Assembly (NCBI GenBank): GCA_937132065.1
Contig: CAKZNT010000038.1
Location: forward strand, 1-64,000
DNA length: 64,000 nucleotides
Origin: an uncultured Loktanella sp.
Lineage (GTDB): Bacteria; Pseudomonadota; Alphaproteobacteria; Rhodobacterales; Rhodobacteraceae
Direction of reading: 5' to 3'
In this document: positions 44,735 to 52,702 of the stretch, one piece after another
Numbering within the stretch: position 1 is the first letter of the stretch
Layout of the letters: every line of letters starts with the position of its first letter
Position numbers and translations under genes: made by a program
The notes under the pieces: model-generated
Told to the model about the DNA's origin: nothing
Seen by the model: only the letters and a program-made list of their open reading frames with translations
Database searches by the model: none

Positions 44735-46192
44735 ATGATACTTTCTTTGATTAAGATCCTACTGTTCGTTGTTGTCGTCACTGCGCTTACTTTCGGGGCG
44801 ACCCAGTTGATGGACGTCTCGGGCGGTGCGACGATTGCCATTGCTGGCTTAGAGATCACCCTATCGCCGCTCCAACTTGCCTTTGGCTTTGTTGCGCTGA
44901 TCGTTCTGGTCTGGCTTTCTCTGAAGCTTTTGAAGTTTCTGGTTGCTGCGTTCAAGTTCTTGAATGGCGACGAAACCGCGATTTCCCGCTACTTTGATCG
45001 TAATCGCGAGAAGAAGGGTTACGAGGCATTGGCCGAGGGCATGATGGCGCTTGCGTCTGGCGAGGGCCACCTTGCGATGACAAAGGCCCAGCGCGCCGAC
45101 AAGTTGCTTAAGCAGCCCCGATTGACGAACCTGTTGACCGCCCAAGCCGCAGAGATGACGGGCGACACCCAAAAGGCGGAAGCTGCATACAAAACCCTGC
45201 TTGAAGATGACAAGACCCGCTTTGTTGGTGTCCGTGGCATCATGAAGCAAAAGCTGGCTGCGGGTGATACAGATACCGCGTTGAAGCTGGCCGAAAAGGC
45301 GTTTGCCCTGAAGCCCAAGCACGCAGAAACCCAAGATGTGTTGCTAAAGCTGCAAGCTGATAAGTCCGACTGGACAGGCGCACGTGCCACGCTTGGTGCG
45401 AAGTTGAAGGCGGGCCATTTGCCGCGTGACGTGCACAAGCGCCGCGATGCTGTTCTTGCGCTGTCGGAGGCAAAGGAAATTCTGGACGACGGCAAGTCGA
45501 TTGAGGCCCGTGAGGCCGCGATCGAGGCCAACCGCCTTTCGCCTGATTTGATCCCTGCCGCTGTGATGGCTGCGCGCGGTTACATTGAGGCAGGCAATGC
45601 CCGCTATGCGACCCGCGTTTTAACAAAGACATGGGCCGCGACCCCGCATCCTGATCTTGCTGCGGCTTTCGCAGAGATCGTCCCCGATGAAACCCCCGCC
45701 GCCCGTTTGAAGCGGTTTAAGGCGTTGGTGAAGCAAGCGCCTGATCATCCCGAGACCAAGATGCTATTGGCCGAGTTGCATATTGCGGCTGAGGATTTTC
45801 CAGCGGCCAAGCGTGCGCTGGGCGATTTGATCGACGTTGATCCATCGTCGCGTAGCCTGACGTTGATGGCGGCAACCGAGCGTGGCCAAGGTGCGGACGA
45901 CATTGTTGTGCGTGGCTGGCTGGCCCGTGCGCTGACCGCGCCGCGTGGCCCACAGTGGGTTTGCGATACTTGTGGTCACATTCACCCGGCTTGGGCCCCG
46001 ACTTGCGATAACTGTAAGTCGTTTGACACGTTGGCGTGGAAAACACCGCCTGCTGGCGAGGTCGCGATGCCGTCTGGCGTTGAAATGCTGCCTTTGATTG
46101 TCGGTCAGATTGCCGACACGTCAGATGAGGCGGAAGTGACTGATGCCGAAGTCGTTGACGCAGAAGTTGTCGCGCCGAACGACGACAAATAG
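44735..46192 (+). CDS. hemY: HemY-like heme biosynthesis-associated TPR protein
   Basis: This is the HemY_N/TPR family protein encoded with hemD in many proteobacteria, not the protoporphyrinogen oxidase also called HemY. The 485-residue product has two N-terminal membrane segments (about 5-23 and 42-65), a helical-repeat body and a C-terminal zinc-ribbon-like pair CDTC...CDNC (about 408-430), then an acidic tail. Its molecular role is not established. It ends in a terminator-like hairpin. Confidence 0.87.
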   Translation: MILSLIKILLFVVVVTALTFGATQLMDVSGGATIAIAGLEITLSPLQLAFGFVALIVLVWLSLKLLKFLVAAFKFLNGDETAISRYFDRNREKKGYEALAEGMMALASGEGHLAMTKAQRADKLLKQPRLTNLLTAQAAEMTGDTQKAEAAYKTLLEDDKTRFVGVRGIMKQKLAAGDTDTALKLAEKAFALKPKHAETQDVLLKLQADKSDWTGARATLGAKLKAGHLPRDVHKRRDAVLALSEAKEILDDGKSIEAREAAIEANRLSPDLIPAAVMAARGYIEAGNARYATRVLTKTWAATPHPDLAAAFAEIVPDETPAARLKRFKALVKQAPDHPETKMLLAELHIAAEDFPAAKRALGDLIDVDPSSRSLTLMAATERGQGADDIVVRGWLARALTAPRGPQWVCDTCGHIHPAWAPTCDNCKSFDTLAWKTPPAGEVAMPSGVEMLPLIVGQIADTSDEAEVTDAEVVDAEVVAPNDDK

Positions 46193-46215
46193 ACAGGCAC
46201 TATATCGGATTTAGA

Positions 46216-46240
46216 GGGGCGTTGAGAGGCGTCCCTTTTT
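46216..46240 (+). terminator. Terminator after hemY
   Basis: GGGGCG (46216-46221) pairs with CGTCCC (46230-46235; one G-U pair) around an 8-nt loop, followed by five T (46236-46240). It lies 24 nt past the hemY stop, up against the convergent peroxidase gene's stop. Confidence 0.72.
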
Positions 46241-48885
46241 CATTTGTATTTGGTGATTAGGATCGCTTCGCCAGGTTTGGCGGTATAGCGGGCGGCGGGT
46301 CCAAATCCGTCAAGGTCTTGGTCCAGTTGCGGGAACAGGTCCAGAATTTCCTGCCGCGCCTCTTGTGCCATTGCCCCTAAGCCGACCCGCCCCGGATGGA
46401 AGCTTTCGGATGCGATCCCTTCCGCCATGACGATCTGGTGATCATCAAACAGGATGTGGATATAGTCGACTGTTCCGCCTGTTTGCGGCCTGATGGAGTG
46501 GTCGTTAATCAGGTGCTTTGCGGCCACAAGAACCTCGTCGGTTCCGCAGACCATTTCGCAACGCCAGTCAGACAAGAGCATCCTGTGTTGCGGTGACACT
46601 TGCATGTCGTTGCTATTCCCAAGCGCCCCGCGCGCGATGTTGATCGGCGCGTTTTTCCCGCATGCAGGCACGGTTGTTTGCCCGATCCAGCGGAGTGGTT
46701 GCATACCTGCATCGAGCGTAAAGACCATGTCACCGACTGAAAGATCTTCGATCAGTTGCATCCCCTTGTTGGTGATCAGCCGCGTCCCGCGCGTAAAGCA
46801 GGTCACTGATTCAACATCGCGGAATTTGGTAAATTCGCCTGTCTCGTTCCCGAGGTCGTCGAGGTAGATAATCCGCCCCATCCCTGTCATCGGGTCGTCG
46901 TTGTGCCATTGCACGCGGTGCGGTCCGTCAACGGTGATCCTGTCGAATCCTTCACCGCCGCGCACCATGCGCACGTCTGCCCCGTTGGTAAGGTGAACGG
47001 TATCGTCCCCTGCGCGCAGGTTGATCGCATCAACGCCCGCATGTGCGCCCACGGTGACAGTGTCGTCGCCGCTCCCCATGTCAATCGCGCCCGCGATAGT
47101 CGCCTGCCCAGAGAGCGTGACGGTATCGTCGCCCGCTCCCATAAACAGGTTTTCGTCCAGTTGCGCCGTGCCTGAAAGGGTCGCTGTATCATCGCCCCCG
47201 TTCATCTTTACGGTCTGGCCAACGCGTCCGCTACTCATGTTGAACTGATCGTCGCCGCGCCCTGTTTTGATCACCCCGTCAACGATAGAGCCGCCAAGGA
47301 TGTTGACGGTATCAGCCCCCGCGTGGCTGTTCATTGCCCCGCTCACGTGCTGCGATATGAGGTCAAAGGTGTCATCACCCCAAGCCCCGTCAGGCGCGTC
47401 TGCATCCGATAGCGTCCGTGTTTCGGCCACGAACGGATCGTCCTGCATCACGTCGATATCGGTGTTGCGCACGATGATGTCGCTAAGCGTGCTGGATTGC
47501 ACCTGCGCGATGATGTCGCTCCCGAGGCTCTCATCGAGGTCGCCAAAGGTTTCGTCGGCCCCGCGTGTGCGCACGAACTGCTCGCTGACGATGAGGGTAA
47601 ATGTCGGCCCGAACTGGGTCCCTTCGATCGCGTCTTCGGCCAATCCGCCAACCCAGAGTTCGACGTCATGCACCGTGGGGTAAACGGACGCGAGTTGCGC
47701 TTGCAGGTCTGGATCATCGGTGATGATCGAAAAGTCAGTCGGGTCGATTGTGTCGGGGTCAATGTCCCCGATCAGGGCGGCGCGTGTGTCAACGTAGCTT
47801 TGCAAGCCGAGGTCTTGTCCGCGCAGCAAATTTAGCCCAACAAGGCTAAACCCCGTCATTCCGTCAGGTGTCGAGAGGAAGAAATTAAGGTCGTCGATGA
47901 CCTGTGTGTCGACCTCTTGTGCGAGGCTGCCCGCCTGTCCGCGCAGGATGCCGTCGATGTCATCTTCGCGGATCGCATCGGGATTGAAGAACGCCTCTTG
48001 GATCGAGAGATTGCCCCCGTCCGCGACCGTTCCGTCATCGTTTATCCGGTCAATGCTGCTCGATACCATCGTGTGTCCGAACCGAAAACCCGCGGTCGCG
48101 AACTCGACCGAGATATGCCCGTTCAGCGTGGGATCGAACCCTGTGTCTTCGCCAACGGCATCACCGACCAGATGCGGCAGCCACTCGTTGTAGGTGATCT
48201 GCTGCACCTCGAATTCGACGATTTGCCGTGCCCCTTGGAACAGTTGCTCGTCGCTCCAGTCGGGGTGGTCTTGGGCCAGTTGTTCGGCCCAGTAATTGTG
48301 CTCTCGCATCATCAGCGTATGCACCGAAGACAGCGCCGGATTTTCGTTGGCCCGAATATCACCTGCGAGGAACACGGGGTTTTCGGAGGTCAGATCACCC
48401 GCCATAAAGCTGTCGGGGTCCGCGTTGGGCATCAGGTCGTTGCCTGTTGCGCCGTTCTCCTGACTGCGAAGCTGCCCGCCCTCAAAACTGCGCAGGTCTG
48501 CGGTGCGTGCGTCGCTGCTCCCGTAGATCTGGCTCGCGTCGATCTGCCATGAGATTTCGTTCATCGGCATGCGCGGGCTGTCGACCCCTGTGCCCTCGGC
48601 GTAATCGGCCCGACCAAGCGGCGCGACAAGCCCTTCGGCGGTGATCACCTCGCTATGCCCCTCGGCGGTGAGTGTCAGGTCGTGATCGGTGAATTGCCCC
48701 CAAGCCACGAACAGGTTGCTTAACCCTGCGCTATTGGCGACGATCCCGTCTTGATCAAAAAGTTCGGATGAAACCGTGACCGGATCCACGCCCCCCGCAG
48801 GCGCACCGATCCCGTCGGCGTAGTCCGCATCGGTTAGCCGGATCATCGGATCAGGGTCAGGCAGGAAGGGCATTGAGGTCACCAT
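46240..48885 (-). CDS. Animal-type heme peroxidase with beta-roll and C-terminal Hint domain
   Basis: This 881-residue protein joins three parts. Residues 1-445 are an animal-type (peroxidase-cyclooxygenase) heme peroxidase: distal His68 in WGQFTDHDL, catalytic Arg178 region GDIRANENPAL, TYNEWLPHLVG, proximal His271 in FRFGHTMVSS. Residues about 520-655 are a beta-roll of five GDD repeats spaced 20-21 residues (545, 565, 586, 607, 627). Residues 696-881 are a Hint domain with Cys696 at its start (CFTRGTRLIT) and SPQHRMLL (His767). No N-terminal signal peptide is seen, suggesting type I-like secretion, but no secretion genes adjoin. Autoprocessing is inferred. Confidence 0.85.
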   Translation of the reverse strand: MVTSMPFLPDPDPMIRLTDADYADGIGAPAGGVDPVTVSSELFDQDGIVANSAGLSNLFVAWGQFTDHDLTLTAEGHSEVITAEGLVAPLGRADYAEGTGVDSPRMPMNEISWQIDASQIYGSSDARTADLRSFEGGQLRSQENGATGNDLMPNADPDSFMAGDLTSENPVFLAGDIRANENPALSSVHTLMMREHNYWAEQLAQDHPDWSDEQLFQGARQIVEFEVQQITYNEWLPHLVGDAVGEDTGFDPTLNGHISVEFATAGFRFGHTMVSSSIDRINDDGTVADGGNLSIQEAFFNPDAIREDDIDGILRGQAGSLAQEVDTQVIDDLNFFLSTPDGMTGFSLVGLNLLRGQDLGLQSYVDTRAALIGDIDPDTIDPTDFSIITDDPDLQAQLASVYPTVHDVELWVGGLAEDAIEGTQFGPTFTLIVSEQFVRTRGADETFGDLDESLGSDIIAQVQSSTLSDIIVRNTDIDVMQDDPFVAETRTLSDADAPDGAWGDDTFDLISQHVSGAMNSHAGADTVNILGGSIVDGVIKTGRGDDQFNMSSGRVGQTVKMNGGDDTATLSGTAQLDENLFMGAGDDTVTLSGQATIAGAIDMGSGDDTVTVGAHAGVDAINLRAGDDTVHLTNGADVRMVRGGEGFDRITVDGPHRVQWHNDDPMTGMGRIIYLDDLGNETGEFTKFRDVESVTCFTRGTRLITNKGMQLIEDLSVGDMVFTLDAGMQPLRWIGQTTVPACGKNAPINIARGALGNSNDMQVSPQHRMLLSDWRCEMVCGTDEVLVAAKHLINDHSIRPQTGGTVDYIHILFDDHQIVMAEGIASESFHPGRVGLGAMAQEARQEILDLFPQLDQDLDGFGPAARYTAKPGEAILITKYK

Positions 48886-48942
48886 TTAAACAATTAGCCC
48901 TGCCATTATGCCATGCGCGGACCCACCTGCAAAGGAGTCTAA

Positions 48943-49047
48943 ATGTCTAATTATAAAGGATTATATCAACTGCGAGAACAGTCTGGGCGGCAAGGCGCGG
49001 ATTGCTGTGAATTTGGAAACACGCCAATTGGCGGCGCAACCTTTTAG
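48943..49047 (+). CDS. Candidate 34-residue small protein
   Basis: In the 222-bp divergent gap between the peroxidase and glycerate-kinase genes, an ATG at 48943 has a strong ribosome-binding site (AAAGGAG, 48931-48937, 5 nt spacing) and opens a frame of 34 codons beginning MSNYKGLYQLREQSG, with a CC pair at residues 21-22, ending in TAG. There is no recognised family. It could also be a leader of the glycerate-kinase transcript, which starts 60 nt later. Confidence 0.3.
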   Translation: MSNYKGLYQLREQSGRQGADCCEFGNTPIGGATF

Positions 49048-49107
49048 GTTGTATTTTGTATCCAATCGCACCAGTGTCGCCTAAACCGACTTTGTAGCGG
49101 AGCGCCG

Positions 49108-50364
49108 ATGCCTTTTACCGATGACCCTCGACAGTTTCTGACCGCCCTTTTCAAGGCCGCGGTCGCCCAAGCCGACCCGATGAAAGTGCTTGCCGATCAC
49201 TTGCCTCAAAAGCCCGAAGGACGCCTGTTTGTGATTGGCGCGGGCAAGGCGTCTGCGCGGATGGCGGAGGCGCTTGAGGTTCACTACGGTCCTTGCGATG
49301 GCTATATCATCACCCGCTACGGGTATGCCCGTGAGTGTCGCGGTATCGAGATTGTCGAGGCCGCCCATCCCGTTCCGGATGCTGCTGGTGAGGCCGCGAC
49401 CCGCGAGATGCTTGCGCGCCTAGAGGCGCTTGCTCTTGGCCCCAATGATACTGTCATTGCCCTTGTTTCGGGGGGAGGGTCGTCGCTTTTGTGCGCCCCT
49501 GTTGCGGGCATCTCGCTGGCGGACAAGCAGGCGTTGAACGCGGCATTGCTGGCATCGGGCGCACCGATTTCGCAGATGAACGCCGTGCGCAAGCATTTGT
49601 CGGCTATCAAGGGTGGCAAGCTCGCGGTTGCCTGTGCGCCAGCGCGTCTTTTTACGTTGATGATCTCGGATGTCCCGGGTGATGATCCGTCGATGATTGC
49701 TTCGGGTCCAACGGTGGGTGATGCAACAACGCCGCAAGATGCGATCCGCATATTGAAGGACTGGAACATTGATGTTCCTGCGCATGTCCTTGCGGCGTTG
49801 GGTCGATCTGCGCCAGTCTTGCCGACTGATCCGCGTCTGGCGCAGGCTGTCACCAAGATTATCGCGGCGCCCTCACAGTCATTGGAGGCAGCGGCGGCGC
49901 TGGCGGTCGCGTGTGATGTCAGGATCCTTGGTGATGACCTAGAGGGCGAGGCCCGCGAATTGGCGGTGCTTCATGCCGGGATGGCGCGTGAACTGGCGGG
50001 GTCTGTCACCCGTCCGACGCTGCTGTTGTCGGGGGGCGAGTGCACTGTGACGCGCCGTGGTGACGGGCGCGGGGGGCCGAATGCGGAGTATGTTCTGGCT
50101 GCGGTCGATGCGCTGGCAGGTCATGGTCAAATCCATGTGCTTGCGGGTGACACGGACGGTGTTGACGGCATCGAGGAGGTCGCGGGCGCATATGGTGGCC
50201 CGCGCAGTTTGGAGACTGCAAAGGCGCAGGGTGTATCGGTGCAAGCGGCGCTGGATACCAATGACGCCCACGGCTTTTTCGCGTCGATTGGCGGTCAGAT
50301 TGTGACGGGGCCAACCCTCACGAATGTGAACGATTTTCGCGCCGTTCTGATTTTGCCTGCCTGA
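49108..50364 (+). CDS. Glycerate 2-kinase (MOFRL family)
   Basis: This family (GckA/TtuD-type, DUF4147 plus MOFRL domains) phosphorylates D-glycerate to 2-phosphoglycerate. The 418-residue product has VIGAGKASARMAEALE, the Gly-rich VSGGGSSLLCAP motif, and the C-terminal MOFRL region LLSGGECTVTRRGDGRGGPNAEYVLA plus AGDTDGVDG. In methylotrophs such kinases belong to the serine cycle, and in others to tartrate or glycolate use. The formate dehydrogenase cluster nearby makes a C1-linked role possible but unproven. Confidence 0.9.
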   Translation: MPFTDDPRQFLTALFKAAVAQADPMKVLADHLPQKPEGRLFVIGAGKASARMAEALEVHYGPCDGYIITRYGYARECRGIEIVEAAHPVPDAAGEAATREMLARLEALALGPNDTVIALVSGGGSSLLCAPVAGISLADKQALNAALLASGAPISQMNAVRKHLSAIKGGKLAVACAPARLFTLMISDVPGDDPSMIASGPTVGDATTPQDAIRILKDWNIDVPAHVLAALGRSAPVLPTDPRLAQAVTKIIAAPSQSLEAAAALAVACDVRILGDDLEGEARELAVLHAGMARELAGSVTRPTLLLSGGECTVTRRGDGRGGPNAEYVLAAVDALAGHGQIHVLAGDTDGVDGIEEVAGAYGGPRSLETAKAQGVSVQAALDTNDAHGFFASIGGQIVTGPTLTNVNDFRAVLILPA

Positions 50365-51168
50365 CTATTCCGCCGTGGCGTTAAAGACGAAGAGCGCCTG
50401 ATCGTTGATGGTGTAGCCGTTGATCAATTGCGCGGCGTGATCACCTGTCAGCCATCCCTCAAGTTGCAGGGCAAGATCGTGGCGCACATCACTATGGCGC
50501 GCAGGATTTACGGGCAGATAGGCGTATTGATTGAACAACAGCGGGTCGCCCGCAAACAGAAGCGCAAGCCCGTCCTTGTTGCCGAAATTGAGCCAGCTCG
50601 CCCGATCCGAAAGGATATAGGCATTCATGCCTGAAGCGGTGTTCAGTGCCGCGCCCATGCCAGCGCCGACGGCATTATACCACGCGCCAAAGGTCTGGGG
50701 GTCGAGGCTCGCGGCGGTCCATAGCTTTAGCTCGGCCTTATGCGTGCCGCTCTCGTCGCCACGGCTCACGAAGGGCGATTGCGCTGCGGCGATCTGGCTA
50801 AGTGCGCGGGGTGCGGTTGCTGCTGATGCGATGTTTGCGGGGTCGGGCGCGGGACCGATCAGCACAAAATCGTTATACATGATTTCGCGCCGATGCGTTC
50901 CGAAACCATTTGCGACAAAGGCCTCTTCGGCGGGTTTGGAGTGCACGAGAACCGCGTCAACATCGCCCGCCTCGCCAAGCCGCAAGGCCTGCCCTGTCCC
51001 GACGACAAGAAGCTGCACGTCGATATCAATGTCGGCTTTGATTGCGGGCAGGAGCACATCGGCCAGCCCTGCATTTTCGAACGAGGTCGTCACGGCCATC
51101 TTCATGGTTTCGGCCTGTGCAGCTGCCCCCAAGAGGGCGAGCGAAATAGCGAATAGGTTGCGGATCAT
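50365..51168 (-). CDS. tupA: Tungstate ABC transporter substrate-binding protein TupA
   Basis: TupA is the periplasmic tungstate-binding protein. The 267-residue product has a signal peptide (about 1-19, AAAQA), the TupA oxyanion motif region TTSFENAGL, GTGQALRLGEAGDVDAVLVHS and MYNDFVLIGPAPDP, all typical of TupA rather than ModA. It is the last gene of tupB-tupC-tupA, overlapping tupC by 4 nt. Confidence 0.9.
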   Translation of the reverse strand: MIRNLFAISLALLGAAAQAETMKMAVTTSFENAGLADVLLPAIKADIDIDVQLLVVGTGQALRLGEAGDVDAVLVHSKPAEEAFVANGFGTHRREIMYNDFVLIGPAPDPANIASAATAPRALSQIAAAQSPFVSRGDESGTHKAELKLWTAASLDPQTFGAWYNAVGAGMGAALNTASGMNAYILSDRASWLNFGNKDGLALLFAGDPLLFNQYAYLPVNPARHSDVRHDLALQLEGWLTGDHAAQLINGYTINDQALFVFNATAE

Positions 51169-51863
51169 GTGACGATGTCTCCTCTTAGGAATGCGGCGAG
51201 TTCTGGTGTTTGGGGCTGCGTCAGAACCTGCGCCGTCCCTTGTTCATGGATACGCCCAGCAATCATGAAAATCACCTGATCGGCAAGCCGTTTCGCCTGT
51301 CCCATATCGTGTGTCGCCATAATAATGCGCGTGCCCTGCGCCGCGGCCTGATTGAGGAGCGTTTCGATTTCGCGGGTGGCGTGCCCGTCGAGGTTCGCGC
51401 ATGGCTCGTCCAGAAACAGCACCTCGGGTTTGCGGATCAGCGCCCGCGCGATTGCCAGCTTTTGCTGTTCCCCGCCCGAGAGCCGTGGCGCGGCTGTATT
51501 GCGCAGTTCCGCAAGCCCGATCTTGGTGAGCCAGTCGTGGCAGGCCGCCGCGATTTCGTGTTTGTCTGTGCCGATGATCTGCATCGGATAGGCCAGATTT
51601 TCGACGACGGTTCGCCGCAGCAGGATGGGTTGCTGAAAGACGTAAGCGTGTTTTGCGGGGTCGGGGTTGGCCCATGTGATTGATCCCTCACTTAGCCGTT
51701 CAATGCCGTGCATGGCTCGCAGCAGAGAGGTTTTACCAGACCCGTTCGGCCCGACAATCATCGCGGGGCCGCCGCTATCAAGCGAGAGGTCAAGCGGCCC
51801 GAGCACGGTTTTGCCCCGCCTGCGCAGGCTGACGTTCTGGAGTGTGAGGGGGAAGAGTGACAT
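51165..51863 (-). CDS. tupC: Tungstate ABC transporter ATP-binding protein TupC
   Basis: This is the ATPase of the tungstate importer. The 232-residue product has Walker A GPNGSGKTSLL, the Q-loop, the ABC signature LSGGEQQKLAIARAL, Walker B VLFLDEPCANLD and the switch His in MATHDMGQ. Its ATG overlaps the tupB stop by one base (TAATG). Family assignment to tungstate relies on TupA next door. Confidence 0.9.
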   Translation of the reverse strand: MSLFPLTLQNVSLRRRGKTVLGPLDLSLDSGGPAMIVGPNGSGKTSLLRAMHGIERLSEGSITWANPDPAKHAYVFQQPILLRRTVVENLAYPMQIIGTDKHEIAAACHDWLTKIGLAELRNTAAPRLSGGEQQKLAIARALIRKPEVLFLDEPCANLDGHATREIETLLNQAAAQGTRIIMATHDMGQAKRLADQVIFMIAGRIHEQGTAQVLTQPQTPELAAFLRGDIVT

Positions 51864-52567
51864 TACCAGCGTCCCTCCCGTTCGGTTTTGGAAAGCCAGT
51901 GGATCGTGATGTTCACCGCGATTGCCAGCCCGATCAGAACGAACCCTAGCCCGAGCGCGAGTGCAAAATCCCCTTTCCCGGTTTCAAGTGCGATGGCGGT
52001 GGTCAGCACCCGTGTCGCGTGGTCGATGTTGCCTCCAACGATCATGATCGCCCCAACCTCGCCGATGGCCCGCCCGAACCCTGCGAGCGAGGCGGTCAAA
52101 AGGTTGCGCCGCCCGTCCCAGATCAGCGTTTTGATCCGCTGCCATTTGCTTGTGTTCAGCGAGATGAGCAGGTCGTGATATTGCGCCCAAAGTTCGCGCA
52201 TTGCCTGATGGGATATCGAGGCAATGACGGGTGCGATGATGATCACTTGCGCGATGATCATGGCTGTTGGTGTGAAGAGCAGCCCCAAAACCCCGAACGG
52301 CCCTGACCGCGACAGCAGGATATAGACGACCAGCCCGACAACCACTGGCGGCAGTCCCATAAGTGCGTTGATCAGCGAGATTGCGAAGCGCCTGAACCGG
52401 AACCGTTGCACGGCGAGGAACGTCCCGAGCGGGATCGCGATTGCGGAAGCGATGACGAGTGCGGTGAGGCTGACGCGCAGCGAGCGCAGGCTGATCTCCC
52501 AAAGCTCGGCATCGAAAGTGACGACAAGCCAGAAAGCAGCGTTTAGCCCTTCGAGGATATCGTTCAT
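51863..52567 (-). CDS. tupB: Tungstate ABC transporter permease TupB
   Basis: The 234-residue permease has about five to six membrane segments and the EAA-type loop (RNLLTASLAGFGRAIGEVGAIMIVGGN). It starts MNDILEGLNAAFWLV. It is the first gene of tupBCA; the 135-bp upstream gap to katG contains a hairpin probably belonging to katG. I could not recognise a molybdenum/tungsten-cofactor riboswitch there. Confidence 0.9.
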   Translation of the reverse strand: MNDILEGLNAAFWLVVTFDAELWEISLRSLRVSLTALVIASAIAIPLGTFLAVQRFRFRRFAISLINALMGLPPVVVGLVVYILLSRSGPFGVLGLLFTPTAMIIAQVIIIAPVIASISHQAMRELWAQYHDLLISLNTSKWQRIKTLIWDGRRNLLTASLAGFGRAIGEVGAIMIVGGNIDHATRVLTTAIALETGKGDFALALGLGFVLIGLAIAVNITIHWLSKTEREGRW

Positions 52568-52664
52568 CGGGTCGCCGCACCTTACGTCTCTGGATTACGT
52601 GCCGACTATCCACTTTGACCTGTGAAAGGACAAGCGCGTTTACGACGTTATGCAGCGCGGGTTC

Positions 52665-52694
52665 GGCATAGGCGCTATGGTGCGCGCCTATGCC
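52665..52694. terminator. Long hairpin between katG and tupB
   Basis: GGCATAGGCGC (52665-52675) and GCGCCTATGCC (52684-52694) form a perfect 11-bp stem with an 8-nt loop, 8 nt past the katG stop. No long T run follows on the katG strand, so it may stabilise or end the katG transcript. Confidence 0.6.
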
Positions 52695-52702
52695 TGATTT
52701 GT

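Noticed and set aside
52568-52702. Possible Moco/tungsten-cofactor riboswitch upstream of tupB
   Set aside because: The only clear structure is a long simple hairpin next to the katG stop, which fits transcript ending better; a covariance-model search would decide.
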